Below are positions 31,867 through 45,000 of a stretch of DNA of 64,000 bases, one piece after another. The notes beneath the pieces are model-generated. The model worked only from the letters and a program-made list of their open reading frames with translations, was not told where the DNA came from and did no database searches. This stretch comes from Alisma plantago-aquatica. Its lineage: Eukaryota; Streptophyta; Magnoliopsida; Alismatales; Alismataceae. Location: NCBI GenBank assembly GCA_963693085.1, contig OY856409.1, positions 1,340,682,915-1,340,746,914 of the forward strand, written 5' to 3'. The position numbers and the translations under genes are program-made. Position 1 is the first letter of the stretch. Each line of letters begins with the position of its first letter.

Positions 31867-31906
31867 AGACAATTGAATAATTGTCCCAGTGAGAGTTATA
31901 ACTCTC
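31867..31906. repeat. Adjacent conserved palindromes in Gypsy LTRs
   Basis: GACAATT-GAAT-AATTGTC and the perfect palindrome GAGAGTTATAACTCTC lie side by side. They recur at 33223-33263, 47323-47363 and, modified, at 55219-55253 and about 62720-62752. In element orientation they lie about 0.5 kb before the LTR end, in the probable U5. Confidence 0.75.
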
Positions 31907-34149
31907 CGCCAGAAGCGTTGTTATTGCAATAATGGAATAACATCGAGTAGTATAACTACATGTATTCAACATCAGGTAAAACATTGAATAAGATAAGTAG
32001 AGCAACATTCTTTTAGGCAATGATTTCAATTATAAGTTGATTGAATGACAAAACATAGGTCAAAAAGGAATATGAAGAACATGTATACTAGTTATTTAAC
32101 TAGAGCACTATAAACAATGTAACATCAATCATTGTTTCTCATAGTTCAACCTAAGCAAATATGCTACACAGCTGATTATATTTTACAAACATTTGTATGC
32201 CCTGAGGAGATGAGTTACACCTCTCATACTCCAACCGACCATTACGAAATTGCAATCGGTACCATACATAGGTCATTAGAAGAGCCGGATTCCTATGACC
32301 TCATCTTCCTCGGTCAGTGTGAGGATCATCATGCAGGACATCTTGTGTATCTGCTATAATAGCTTTCCAGGGTATTCTGGCAACTTCTCTATTAGAGTTA
32401 TAGTGGCATTCTATACTCTCTTCGCCATCGAGGGATTTCTTGTTTATCTCTCATCGATGCGGCATTAACGACATCATCAGGAGATTAGTGATATATCATC
32501 CCGGCATAAACATATAATGAAGGATTGGGAGATTACAGGTACATCTCACATCAAATCCTACATTAGGACGTAAGGATATTCGCGTCCATAACCCCCACAT
32601 ACTCAAAAGTATGCTTTCCAGGAGTTCCCTTAGGAAAACCTATTTCACCATCATTTAACTTCTGACAATGATGGATCTGTGGTCAGGGCTCTACATGATA
32701 TCATTATACTTGATTATTTAAGTACATTATGGCATTCTTTTTTAGACGATCAAATCTCACGAAAACAAGATCAACGAATGTGGAAGCGATTAACTAGCAG
32801 CGGGATTATTAAAAATCACTAAAAATTAAAACTTTTTGTAAAGAGATCTTTAAATGATAAAACTCTTTCATAAAGAAACATCATAAGTTGTTTACAACAT
32901 GATTCATCATTACATCTCTGTAAAATCACATCTCGAGTGATTACCACATCAATTGCTCTGTTACCTGTACAAAACAAGATACAAAAATCTCGAGGCATTA
33001 AGCCAAAATCTTAGATCTACTTTAAACATCTACTGACTCCTAGGACCTGAGAGTACAGAGATGACACATAGGGCATACTATCTACAAGACTTGACAGTAA
33101 GTGTCTCCACCTGAGAATCACTGTTGTACCTGAGATTGTTGTTGTTGCTGCTGCTGCTCACCCTCAGATGGGTTTATCTGTCCTCGGTGTCTACCTAAGA
33201 AGTCGAATCCCACGGGGGGTGAGACAATTTGAAATAATTGTCCCAGTGAGAGTTATAACTCTCCGCCAGAAGCTTTGTTATTGCAATAAAGGAGTAACAA
33301 TAAGCAGTAAAACTATAAACATTCAACAATAGGTTTAATATTAAGTAATGCAACATTCTCTTAGGCAATTATTTCAATTATAACTGAATTGAATATCAAG
33401 GCATATCTCAATAAGGAATATGTATACTAGTTATTTAACTAGAATATTCTAAACAATGTATCATCAATCATTGTTTCTCATAGTTCAACCTAAGCAGTTA
33501 TGCTACACGACTGATTATGTTTTTCAAACATTATTATGCCCTGAGGAGATGAGTTACACCTCTCATACTCCAACCGACCATTACGAAATCGCAATCGGTA
33601 CCATACATAGGTCATCAGAAGAGCTGGATTCCTATGACCTCATCTTCCTCAGTCAGTGTGAGGATCAACATGTAGGACATCTCGTGTCAGGGTATTCTGG
33701 CAACTTAGCTATTAGAGTTATAGTGGCATTCTGTACTCTCTTCGCCATCGAGGGATTTCTTATTTATCTCACACCGATGCAGCATTAACAACATCATCAG
33801 GAGATTAGTGATACATCATCCCGGCATTAATATATAATGAAGGATTGATGAATTAAATGTACATATTACATCAAATCCTACATTAGGACGTAAGGATATT
33901 TGCATCCATAACCCCCACATACTCAAAAGTATGTGCTCTAGGATTTCCCTTAGGAAAACCTGTTTCATCATCATTTAACTTCTGACAATGATGGATCTAT
34001 AGTCAGGGCTCTACATGATATCATTATACTTGATTATTTAAGTACATCATGGCATTCTTTTAACATCAGGCATATTTTCAACATAAACCAATAAGACAAA
34101 TGCTATAGGGAAAAATTACTATTTGTATCAAGTTTTCATCACATATTTT

Positions 34150-34400
34150 TAACATTGGGATATCAATCCCTAACCATCTCATCATTGTGATTCAGGAATA
34201 TGGGTTTTCAAACCCTTGAATCATCATAACACTTGTTACCAAGTAACATCTTATCATTTAGTCATTTTAACAATATGACCTTTGATTATAACAATGTATA
34301 TATTTCTGATGGCTTATACAGTCTGTCAATCTCATATGTTACCACTTTTCAAGTAACATATCATATCATTACCCTTAAAGCTTATAAAGGGTTTTCAATG
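34150..34400. repeat. Run of short hairpins in solo LTR
   Basis: Consecutive inverted repeats: GGGAT/ATCCC (34157-34170), GGGTTT/AAACCC inside GATTCA/TGAATC (34189-34222), GTTAC/GTAAC (34235-34247) and ATATGTTAC/GTAACATAT with a 10-nt loop (34334-34361). Related but weaker series occur at 38040-38300 and 48290-48560. Confidence 0.6.
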
Positions 34401-34535
34401 CATATGACATCATAACCCTTACCTGGATATGATCACCTCTTTATGAAAACCTGCATGGTTAACATTTACTGATAACATACACATTATAACTATATCAGCA
34501 CAATACAAGTTCTTTCCAAATTATATATAGAATAC

Positions 34536-34648
34536 CACGGCCATACTATCTTTCACGGTCGTGCAAGAGTAAGCCACCATGGCCGTGCTTCATTACACGG
34601 TCGTGCAACAGAGGAATCACCACGATCGTGTCATATTACCACGGCTGG
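34536..34648. repeat. CACGGTCGTG palindrome cluster
   Basis: Five or six CACGG(T/C)CGTG-like sites within about 110 bp. The homologous part of the Gypsy-1 LTRs lacks them. Confidence 0.7.
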
Positions 34649-35359
34649 TTTCTAGGGTTAGGTTTCCTCTTTAATCCAAATAGGGTTATTCAACCCCCAT
34701 GATTTTCAAAGATATAATGATTACTCATTTATAATTTAAGAGCAGAGCTTCATGCTCAAAAGCATAACTCAAAGTTAGGGTTTACTGTTCATCTCATCAC
34801 ATCACCCTAGATTAGGGTTTACTGTTCACATTACATGATATTACCCTAGAATTAGGGTTTACTATTCACATTACATGAATTGAGATCATATCATCTTCAT
34901 GCATGAGGATTACTTCCATTAATACCCTTAATTAGTTTAAGATTCATTAATCCTCATAACTAGAGTTTCCATGATCTCACCATAGAGGATCATACCCTAA
35001 TTATGTGCATTCATACATATTAGAGGTATTTTACTTGATTCTCATTCATGTTAGGAGTCTTCTCTCTCCTCTTGATATTAGATGATGTTTACATCTCTCA
35101 TGATTAGGTTAGGTCAAATCAACCTTGATAACCTAAGTCAAGTCATCACCATTATGGTCATTAGCGTTTGCTTGATCAAGGGGTACTAGTCACACTAACC
35201 CACTAAGGGTACTTTTGTAATATTCATCATTGATCATACAAGCATCAACCAACTAATTATTTGTTTCCTTAATCACTTTAGGTATCTTTAGGGTTTAGGT
35301 TAATCAACTACTAAACCATCTTGACCACTACGGAATCAACCATTATTGACCTTAAAAGA

Positions 35360-36715
35360 CCCCAAACGGTTTTGGACTTTCAACCTCCAAACGGTTTTGA
35401 AACCGCATGGAGTTGTTGACCGTTTGGTCCCTTTGACTTTCAAGACCGCATGGCCATGTACACCATCAAGACCGTTTGTCCTAGGGGAGGTGAAGACCGT
35501 TTGGTCTCGTTGACCGTTTGGGCCAACTTTGACTTTGAAACCGCGTGGACAAATCGACCTTGAAACCGCATGACCACCAAATGGTCTTGGGATCATTTGG
35601 CCCCAAACGGTCTTGAGACCGTTTGGACTCAAACGGTCTTGAGACCGTTTGGTCCAAACACCCTCAAAACTGCATGGACCAAAAAGTGTGTCAACTCTTC
35701 CAATTGAGTTAGGGTTTTCAATGTTGAACCCCTCAATCAACCATGCATTTGTTAGCCACTTATCCATTGGGTTAATTAGGTCAACCCTCTACTGATTTGA
35801 CACTCAATTGACCCTCAATTGATCACCAATTAGGGTTTGGATTGATTGGATTAGGGTTTGGAAACGATCATCCTTCAACATGTATCAACATGAGTCTAAT
35901 TGATGTTGAACCCATTGAACCATCACTCAATTGGGTCATGACCTGACCCCAAACGGTATTGGGATCATTTGGACATCTTCCAAATAGTCTTGAGACCGTT
36001 TTCCCAATTCAACATCAAAACCTAAGTCAACCTATTAAGGTTTGGTTCATTAATTTGATCATTAGGTCACTAATCAATTATACTTCAACTAGTTGGCTTT
36101 CAATCTTCAACCACTTAACCATGGTCAATCCTAGACCTCCAAACGGTCTTGGGTGACCCCCAAACGGTTTTGGGATCGTTTGGACACTCTCCAAACGGTA
36201 TTGAGATCATTTGCCCATTATGTCATCAAAAACCAAGCCATTCACTTAAGGGTTGAACCCTAGGTTTAGTCACCAAATCAGCACTTAATTGCACAACAAC
36301 TTAATATTATTGGACCCTCAATTGGTCAACCCCACTTAACCCTAGACCTCCAAACGGTCTTGGGTGATCACCAAACGGCCTTGAGACCGTTTGGGTGATC
36401 CCCAAATGATTTTGAAACCGTTTGAGCCACTCAACCCAAACTTCATCATGATTGCATTATTGAAAACAACAATAAACCCGATTAGGGTTTAGGTGACTAA
36501 AGTGCCTTCAATTGGTGATTTACTTGGAATTAGATGATGATTTTTGGTGAGTGAGTAGTCCACATTATGTAAAACATACCTCCAAACGGTCAAAACTTGG
36601 TCAACACATCCAAACGGTCTTGGGACCGTTTGCTCCCAAACGTTCTTATGAAACCGTTTGCTCTTCAAACGGTTTTGAAACCGTTTGCTTCCAAACGGTT
36701 TTGCAAACCGTTTGG
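35360..36715. repeat. AAACGGTCT/AGACCGTTT palindrome array (solo LTR)
   Basis: Dozens of copies of CCAAACGGTCTTG and its complement. In places they form a 24-bp palindrome with 11-bp arms and TG in the middle (35603-35626). Many copies carry CA or TG in place of the CG. Confidence 0.85.
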
Positions 36716-37226
36716 GCAAGAGGTGGAGGACCATTTGCTAAAGTAAGATTAGGATGAACTTTGGAATTAACACCACCTTCTTCTACCTCAATAACATGGA
36801 CTGTTCTTCACGGTTTTGGTTGCAAGAACACATAGAAGTGTGAAAGAAAGGAGAACAAGCAACGTTTTCAAGGAAAGAAGATGCATAACAAAACTTTAAG
36901 GTTTAGAGTTATAAAACCCGCCTTAGGATCTGATCTAGAGCTCCAAGATCCGTAGCTTTAATGGTGTATGAAGCCCCAAAGGTTGTCCAAGGTCTGTTCT
37001 TCAAGATTTGGATGGAGAAGATGGCTAGAAAGAAGAGTTGTGTAAGGAAAACTAACAAACCAACCTTGTAGTAGGATTTCCTCCAGGAATTCGAGCTAGG
37101 TGATGGTCAAAGCTTACCTAAACCAGCTTGGTCGTTCTCCTCTGTTCCTGATCTTCTCCTTAGTTGGACAAAGCAAAGATATAAGTGAAGGAATGAAGGG
37201 AAATGATCCCTTGCTTTGTGAGAAAG

Positions 37227-37245
37227 ATGCACTTATATATTTTGG
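37227..37245 (-). promoter_or_regulatory. TATA-like box of solo LTR
   Basis: On the minus strand the sequence reads AAAATATATAAGTGC, about 0.7 kb from the LTR start. The same place in Gypsy-1 LTRs has AAATATATAAGCACC (41309-41320 and 51638-51650). Confidence 0.5.
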
Positions 37246-38559
37246 GTATATTTTCAAGGCAAGGAAGGTTATTTCCTTTATTTTACATTTATATCCACCA
37301 AGCCCTTCTCCATTTCTTGGACACGACTCTCCCTTATTATCACATGCAAAATCCCTCTCTGAACCAAGGTTAAATAAAAAGGAACCAAACACCTTACTAA
37401 GTTATTCATGTATAAAAGGCCATTTTGCTTAGAACTTGGTCATTTAGATATAAGGATTATCTTTCTTATTTGATTACTCAAATGAGGCTCCCTCCTCATT
37501 ATCTTTGCTCTAAGTTATGTCAAGAGTCATGAAAGATACTCTAGAGAGTATATTTTACATGTCGCACCCTATGTTTTGGGTAAATTGCACTTTACACCAA
37601 AACTAGGTTTTAAAGCACAAGGATTACTCTACAAGCTATATCTTGGTGCCCAATCTTGGAGAATCCATATCACTACATCATATTCATTCTTATGATGTCT
37701 CATCATCAGAGGAACATCTTAACATGTACAATTTTCAAGTTAACCCCTCTAATTGGGTAATTTACACATTAGTCCATTTTTAACAAAACAATATTACAAC
37801 ATTGTTCAAAAAGGACAGAAATGGAAATATATGTTTCTCAGAGTTTTAATTACATATCAAAAGATAACCACAAGAATCTAATCACATATTTAAGCAAAAC
37901 ACCTAGGGTTAGTTCATAACCCCAGGTCAGGGATGTTACACTTTTAGCATCAGACATGTTTTCAAACATAAACCATTAAAACAATTGCTATAAAGAAAGA
38001 GTATTAATTGTATCAAGTTCATTTCACATCCAGTTATCATTGGGATATCAATCCCTAACCATCCCATCATTGTGATTCATAAACATGGGTTTTCAAACCA
38101 TTAGATCATCATAACACTTGTTACCAAGTAACATATAGTCATTAAGTCATTTAACAACATGACCTTGATTGTAACAATGCAGATATTTCTCATGGCTATC
38201 ACAACCTATCAATCTCATATGTTACCTCTCACTAGGCAACATAGCATATCATTACTTTCAAAGCTTATAAAGTGCCTTAATAAATATGACATCATATCCC
38301 TTACCTGACTATGTTCACCATTTCATAAAAACCTGCATAATTAATTCATTCGATAATAGGCAATTTATCTCTATATCAGCATATTGCAAAATAGAGATAA
38401 CCTTTCAATTCAAGGGTTATACCATTATTCCCTTAATAGGGTTAGGTTTTCCCTATTCAATTCAATTAGGGTTATTCAACCCCTTTATCTTAATTAGGAA
38501 TAGTGATTCCTTATTTCATACTTCAATCATAGAGTTTCATGCTTAAAAGCATAACCCAG

Positions 38560-38935
38560 AATTAGGGTTTACTGTTCATACCATCACATCACCCTAGATT
38601 AGGGTTTACTATTCACATTACATCACATTACCCTATATTAGGGTTTACTATTCACATTACATCACATTACCCTAGATTAGGGTTTACTATTCACATTACA
38701 TCACATTACCCTAGATTAGGGTTTACTATTCACATTACATCACATTACCCTAGATTAGGGTTTACTATTCACATTACATTGCATTACCCTAGATTAGGGT
38801 TTACTATTCACATTACATCACATTACCCGAGATTAGGGTTTACTATTCACATTACATCACATTACCCTAGATTAGAGTTTACTATTCACATTACATCACA
38901 TTACCCTAGATTAGGGTTTGCTATGAATTGAGATC
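38560..38935. repeat. 39-bp telo-box repeat array, 10 units (left LTR)
   Basis: Units of the form CCCTAGATTAGGGTTTAC followed by TATTCACATTACATCACATTA. Each contains TTAGGGTTT, the complement of the plant telo-box AAACCCTAA. Ten units counting degenerate ends. Confidence 0.9.
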
Positions 38936-39405
38936 GTGCCATCATCATGTATGAGGGTTACTTTCATTAATGCCCTCAAATTAGGTTAAGATTCATTAAT
39001 CATCATAATTATGGTTTCCATGATCTCACTGTGAAGGATCATACCCTAATTAGATACATTCATACATATTGGAAGCTTATTACTTGATTCTCATTCATAA
39101 TAAGAGTCTTCTCTCTCCTCTTTCTATTAGATGATGTTTACAACATTCTTGATTAGGTTAAGTCAAATCAACCTTGACATCATGGATTATATCATCACTA
39201 TTGTGATCATTAAGGTTCATTTGTTCAAAGGGTATTAGTTACTCTATCCCATCAAGGGTACTTTTGTAATGTTCACTATTGATCATAATATGCATTAGTC
39301 AACTAATTACTTGGCCCCTTGATCACTTTAGGTATCTATAAGGTTTAGGTTAATCAACTACTAAACTATCTTGACCACTAAGGCATCAAACGATCTTGAC
39401 CTTTT

Positions 39406-40812
39406 AGACCTCAAACGGTCTTGCACACAAACTCCCCAAACGGTCTTGAACAAACCTTGAAACCATTTGGTGGTGTTGACTGTTTGGTTTTGTTGACTTT
39501 GAAACCATTTGGTAAATTGCACACTCAAAACCGTTTGGTCATGAAGACCGTTTCGTCATGAAGACTGTTTGGCCAAGTTGACTTTGAAACCGCATGCACA
39601 CAACCGTTCTTGAAACTGCATGAGCACCAAACGGTTTGGGATTGTTTGGTCCCAAATGGTCTTCAGACCTTTTGACCAAACGATCTCGAGACCGTTTGGA
39701 CTCAAATGGTCTTGAGACCATTTGGACCCAAACGGACTTGAGACCGTTTGGTCCAAACCATCTCAAAACCGCATGGACCAAAAAGTGTCTCCACCACTTC
39801 AATTGAGTTAGGGTTTCCAATGTTGAACCCCTCAATCATTCATGCACTTGTTATCCACTTATCAATTGAGTCAATTAGGTCAACCCTCTACTTATTTGAC
39901 ACTTAATTGACCCTCAATTGATCACCAATTAGGGCTTGGATCAATTGAGTTAGGGTTTGGAATCAATCACCCTTCAACATGTATCAACATGAGTCTAATT
40001 GATGTTGAACCCATTAAACCATCATTCAATTTGGTCATGACCTGACCCCAAACGGTCTTGGGATCGTTTGGATGACCTCCAAATGGTCATGAGACCGTTT
40101 TCTCATGTCAACACCAAAATCTAACTCAAGCTATTAAGGTTTGATTCATTGATTTGATCATTAGGTCACTAATCGATTATACTTCAACTTGGTTGCCTTT
40201 CAATCTTCAACCACTTAACCATGGTCAACCCTAGACCTCCAAATGGTCTTGGGTGACCCCCAAATGGCCTTGGGATCGTTTGGACATTCTCCAAATGGTC
40301 TTGAGACCATTTGCCCATTATTTCATCAAAAACCAAGTCATTCTCTTAAGGGTTGAACCCTAAATTTAGTCACATAATCAGCACTTGATTGTTAAACAAT
40401 TTGATATCATTGGACCCTCAATTGGTCAACCCCACTTAACCCTAGACCTCAAACGGTCTTGGGTGATCACCAAACGGTCTTGAGACCATTTGGGTGATCC
40501 CCAAACGGTTTTGAAACCATTTGGGCTACTCAACCCAAACTTCAACATAATTGTATTATTGAAATCAGCAATATATAGACCCGATTAGGGTTTAGGTGAT
40601 TGATGTGTCTTCAATTGGTGATTTACTTGGAATTAGATGATGATTTTTGGTAGGTGATTAGTACATATTATTTACAACAGACCTCCAAATGGTCAATGCC
40701 TGATCAACGCATCCAAACGGTCTTGGACCGTTTGCTTCCACGCGTTCTTGGTTGAAACCATTTGCTTTCAAATGGTTTGAAACCGTTTGTGTAAGAGGTG
40801 GAAGACCGTTTG
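39406..40812. repeat. AAACGGTCT palindrome array (Gypsy-1 left LTR)
   Basis: Counterpart of the solo-LTR array. More copies here read AAATGGTCT, a C-to-T change at the CpG. Confidence 0.85.
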
Positions 40813-41308
40813 CTAAAGAAAGATTTTGGATAAACTTTGGAATTGATGTCATCATCTTATACCTCAAGAACAGGGGCTGTTCTTCATGGAAATAAGAGCA
40901 AGAACACACAAAGGTGTTTAAGGAAGAAGAATAAGCAACGATTCTAAGGAAAGAAGATGCAAAAGTAAAGCTTAAGGGTTAGAGTTATAAAACCCACCTT
41001 AAGATCTTATGTAGAGCTCCAAGATTCATAGATTTAATGGTGGCTTGAGCTCCAAAGGTTGTCCAAGGTCCGTTCTTCAATATTTTGATGGAGAAGATGG
41101 CTAGAAAGAAGAGTTGTGTAAGAAAAACTAACAAACCAACCTTGTATTAGGGTTTCCTTCAAGAATTCGAGCTAGGTGATGATCAAAGCTTACCCAAACC
41201 AGCTTGGTCATCCTCCTCTGTTCCAGAGCTCCCTCTTGGTCGGTCCAAAGCAAGAAGATGAGGAGAAAGAACTAAAGGAACGATCCTTTGCTTTGAGGAA
41301 AAAGGGTG

Positions 41309-41320
41309 CTTATATATTTT
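41309..41320 (-). promoter_or_regulatory. TATA-like box, Gypsy-1 left LTR
   Basis: Minus strand AAATATATAAGCACC, about 0.7 kb after the LTR start in element orientation. If used, the R and U5 regions would be unusually long (over 4 kb) and the palindrome array would be transcribed. Confidence 0.5.
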
Positions 41321-42029
41321 TGGGTATTATCAAGGCAAAGAAAAAGATAGTTATTTCTTTTATTTCTTAAACCCATCCACTTATGCTTGCTCCACCCTTG
41401 GCCACGTTTCTTCCTCCTTTTCACATGAAAAACCTCTCTCTTATCCAAGGTTAAAGGAAAAGAAACCATATGTCTTAATAAGTTATATATATATATATAT
41501 ATGAAAGGCCATTTTGCTTAAAACTTGGTTATTTAAATATTAAGGTTATCTTTCTTACTTGATCATTCAAATAAGGCGCCCCTCTCATTTTCTTTGCTCT
41601 AATTGATGCCAAGAAACATGAGAGATACTCTAGAGGGTATATTTTACATGTTGCACCCTAAGTTTTGGGTAAATTGCACTTTACACCAAAACTAGGTTTT
41701 AAAGCACAAGGATTGCTCTGCAAGCTATATCTTGGTGCTCAAGCTTGTGGAATCAATAACACTACATAATATTCGTTCTTATGATGTCTCAACATCATAG
41801 GAACATCTTAACATGTGCAATTTTCAAGTTAACCCCTCTACATGGGTAATTTGCACATTAGTCCATATTTAACAAAACAATATTACAACATTGTTCAAAA
41901 AGGACTGAAATAAAAATATATGTTCCTCAGAAGCTTTAATTACATATAAAAAGATAACCACAAGCATTTAATCACATATTTAGGCAAAACACCTAGGGTT
42001 AGTACATAACCTAGGTCAGGGATGTTACA

Positions 42030-42045
42030 AATTATCCACCCCTTA
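42030..42045 (-). other. Gypsy-1 polypurine tract
   Basis: Minus strand GTAAGGGGTGGATAAT directly before the 3' LTR. Confidence 0.75.
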
Positions 42046-42065
42046 CAACGATTTCGTCCCCGAAA

Positions 42066-45000
42066 TCAACAAAACATATTAAGAGAAAGAGCAGGGTATT
42101 TCCTTCTCATCTCTTCCTCTAGTTCCCACGTGGCTTCCTCAACACCATGGTGATTCCATAGGACTTTCACAAGACTTATGTCTTTCTTTTTCAGTTGTTT
42201 AATTCTTTTATCAAGGATCGATACAGGTCCTTCTTCATAAGTAACATCATCATTCAATTCTAATTCCATAGGTTGCTGAACTGATTCTGTATCAGGGTGA
42301 CATTTCCTAAGCATGGAAATGTGGAACACAGGGTGTAATTTTTGTAACTCTGGTGGTAACTCTAGCTTATAAGCTACTCTTCCAATCTGTTCAATGATTG
42401 GATAAGGCCCCATAAACCTAGGAGCTAACTTTCCTTTCCTTCCAAATCTAAGAACTCCTTTCCAAGGTGAGACCTTGAGGTACACTCTGTCTCCAACCTG
42501 GAATTCTAAAGGTCTACGATGCTTATCAGTGTAAGATTTCTACCTATCATGTGCAGTCTTTATCTATTGTTGTATTATTTTAATCTTCTCGCTGGTCTGC
42601 TACACAAGATCATGACCTAAAATTTGATATTCACCGGTTTCATACCAACATAGGGGTGATCTACAACGTCTACCATACAAAGCTTCATAAGGTTCCATGT
42701 CAATGCTATGTTGATAGTTGTTATTGTAAGCAAACTATATCAGGCTTAGGTGCAGATCCCAACTCCCTATAAACTGAAGAACACATGCTCTAAGCAAGTC
42801 CTCCAAGGTCTGTATAGTCCTTTTTGACTGTCCATCAGTCTGAGGATGAAAGGCTATACTAAACCTTAACTATTTGCCTAAGGCTTTATGAAGTCTCTCC
42901 TAAAAACGACTCCTAAACTGGGGACCTCTATCAGAAACAATGGTAACTGGGACTCCATGCAGTCGCACTATCTCATCAACATATAACTGTGCCAGCTTCT
43001 TAGCAGAATATGTTGTTTTGACATGCAAGAAATGTGTTGTCTTTGTCAACCTATCAACTATTACCCAAATGGAATCATGTCCTTTGGCTGTCCTGGGTAG
43101 ACCAACCACAAAGTTCATGGTTACATGATCCCACTTCCTCTGTGGTATGGGTAAAGGTTGTATTGTTCCTGCAGGCTTCTGGTGTTCAGCTTTAACTTGC
43201 TGGCACATAGGACACCGCATAACAAATTCAGCAACGTCTTTCTTCAAACCAGGCCACCAATACATATCTTTCAAGTTTCGATACATCTTGGTACTTCCTG
43301 AATGCATAGCATACATTGAAGAATGAGATTCTTCCAGGACTAACTTTCTCAAGTTATCCACATCAGGCACTATCATCCTACCATGATAACATGCTACATG
43401 ATCATCTGAGTCATGGAAACCTTCTCGTTTCTCACTACCATACTCCGATCTAATTAGTTGAACTGCAGCATCAACTTGATGTGCTTCCTTGATCTACTAT
43501 CTCAAAGTAGGTTTTATATGCATCTCAGCTAACAACCCGGCTAACAATGATACTTTTAATTGTATATTATCTTGCCTTAAGGAGATAAGCATATCTCTCC
43601 TAGAGAATACCAAGGAATTCAGTTGTGCTCTATCTAAGGCTGGTGTTGCTGATTTCCTACTCAAAGCATCAGCAACCACATTGGCCTTCCCTGGATGGTA
43701 ATCAATTGTACAATCATAGTCCTTGATTAACTCCATCCAGCGGCGTTGCCTCATGTTAAGCTCGTGCTGGGAAAAGATATACTTAAGGTTCTTATGGTCT
43801 GTGAAAATTTGGAATGTCTCTCCATAAAGATAATGTCTCCAGATTTTTAAGGCATGAACTACGGCAGCTAGTTCTAGATCATGTGTCAGATAATTCTCCT
43901 CGTGTTTCTTAAGTTGTCGAGAAGCAAAAGAAATCACTTGTTTATCCTGCATCAAAACACATCCTAGTCCATTCTTAGAAGCATCATAGAAAACTATATA
44001 TCCTTTCCCTTGCTCAGGTAACACAAGTACAGGTGCACTTGTCAACCTCTCCTTCAACAGCTGAAAAGATTGTTGACACTTATCACTCCAAACAAAAGAA
44101 ACATCCTTCCTGGTCAACTTAGTCAAGGGTAAAGCTATAGAATTGAAGTTTTTAATGAACCTTCGGTAATAGCCAGCCAACCCTAAGAAACTACATATTT
44201 CCATCGGCGTCTTCGGCTGCTCCCATAGCAGGATAGATTCTACCTTTTTAGGGTCAACACGAATACCCGAAGCAGATATTACGTGTCCCAGAAAAGAAAC
44301 TTCTGGTAACCAGAACTCACATTTGCTAAACTTAGCATATAACTTATGCTCTCTTAGCAAAGTTAGAGCCTGACGAAGATGATTTTCATGCTGCTGAGCA
44401 TCTCTACTATAGATTAGGATGTCATCTATAAAGACAACAACACACTGATCGAGATAAGGTCGGAAGATTCTATTCATGAGTTCCATAAATGCAGCTGGCG
44501 CATTTGTTAGTCCAAACGACATAACTGTGAACTCATAATGACCATACCTTGTCCTAAAAGTAGACTTAGGTATGTCACCATCCTTAATACGCAGTTGGTG
44601 ATATCCTGACCTCAAATCTATCTTTGAGAAGACGGTTGCACCACGCAACTGGTCAAAGAGATCATCAATCCTCGGTAGAGGATACTTATTCTTTATTGTT
44701 ACTTTATTTAACTGTCTATAATCAATGCACAACCACATTGACCCATCTTTCTTTTTAAAAAAGAGGATCGGAGCACCCCAGGGTGAAGTACTTGGTCAGA
44801 TGAAACCCTTCTCAAGAAACTCTTACAGTTGTTTCTTGAGTTCTGCCATTTCAGCAGGCGCCATCCTATATGGTGTTTGTGCTATAGGTTGCGTGTCTGG
44901 AATTAGATTGATCTCAAAATCAATCTCTCGAGGTAGTGGCACACCTGGAAGTTCTTCAGGAAATACATCTTCAAATTCCCTGACTATAGGAACTTCAACA

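Larger units (their letters stand above)
32742..37940 (-). mobile_element. Solo LTR of a Gypsy-1 relative
   Basis: A 5199-bp LTR with no internal region lies inside the Gypsy-1 left LTR, with TSD CTTTT at 32737-32741 and 37941-37945. It starts TTAGACGATC, a mutated form of the Gypsy-1 LTR start, and ends GGATGTTACA. It resembles the Gypsy-1 LTR along its length but has its own CACGGTCGTG cluster (34536-34648) and only three units of the 39-bp repeat. Solo LTRs arise by recombination between the two LTRs of an element. Confidence 0.92.
31415..42029 (-). repeat. Gypsy-1 3' LTR, interrupted by solo LTR
   Basis: Parts are 31415-32741 and 37946-42029, with TSD CTTTT duplicated around the nested solo LTR. 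It aligns with the right LTR over its length, but the 39-bp repeat array has fewer units. A (TA)n run at 41484-41502 is longer than at the matching place in the right LTR (about 51810). Confidence 0.92.

Noticed and set aside
35360..36715. CRISPR-like array of palindromic repeats
   Set aside because: Spacing is irregular, repeats occur on both strands, there are no cas genes, and it lies in a plant LTR.
38560..38935. Interstitial telomere
   Set aside because: Telomere-like words are embedded in a 39-bp unit inside an LTR; there is no run of pure TTTAGGG.
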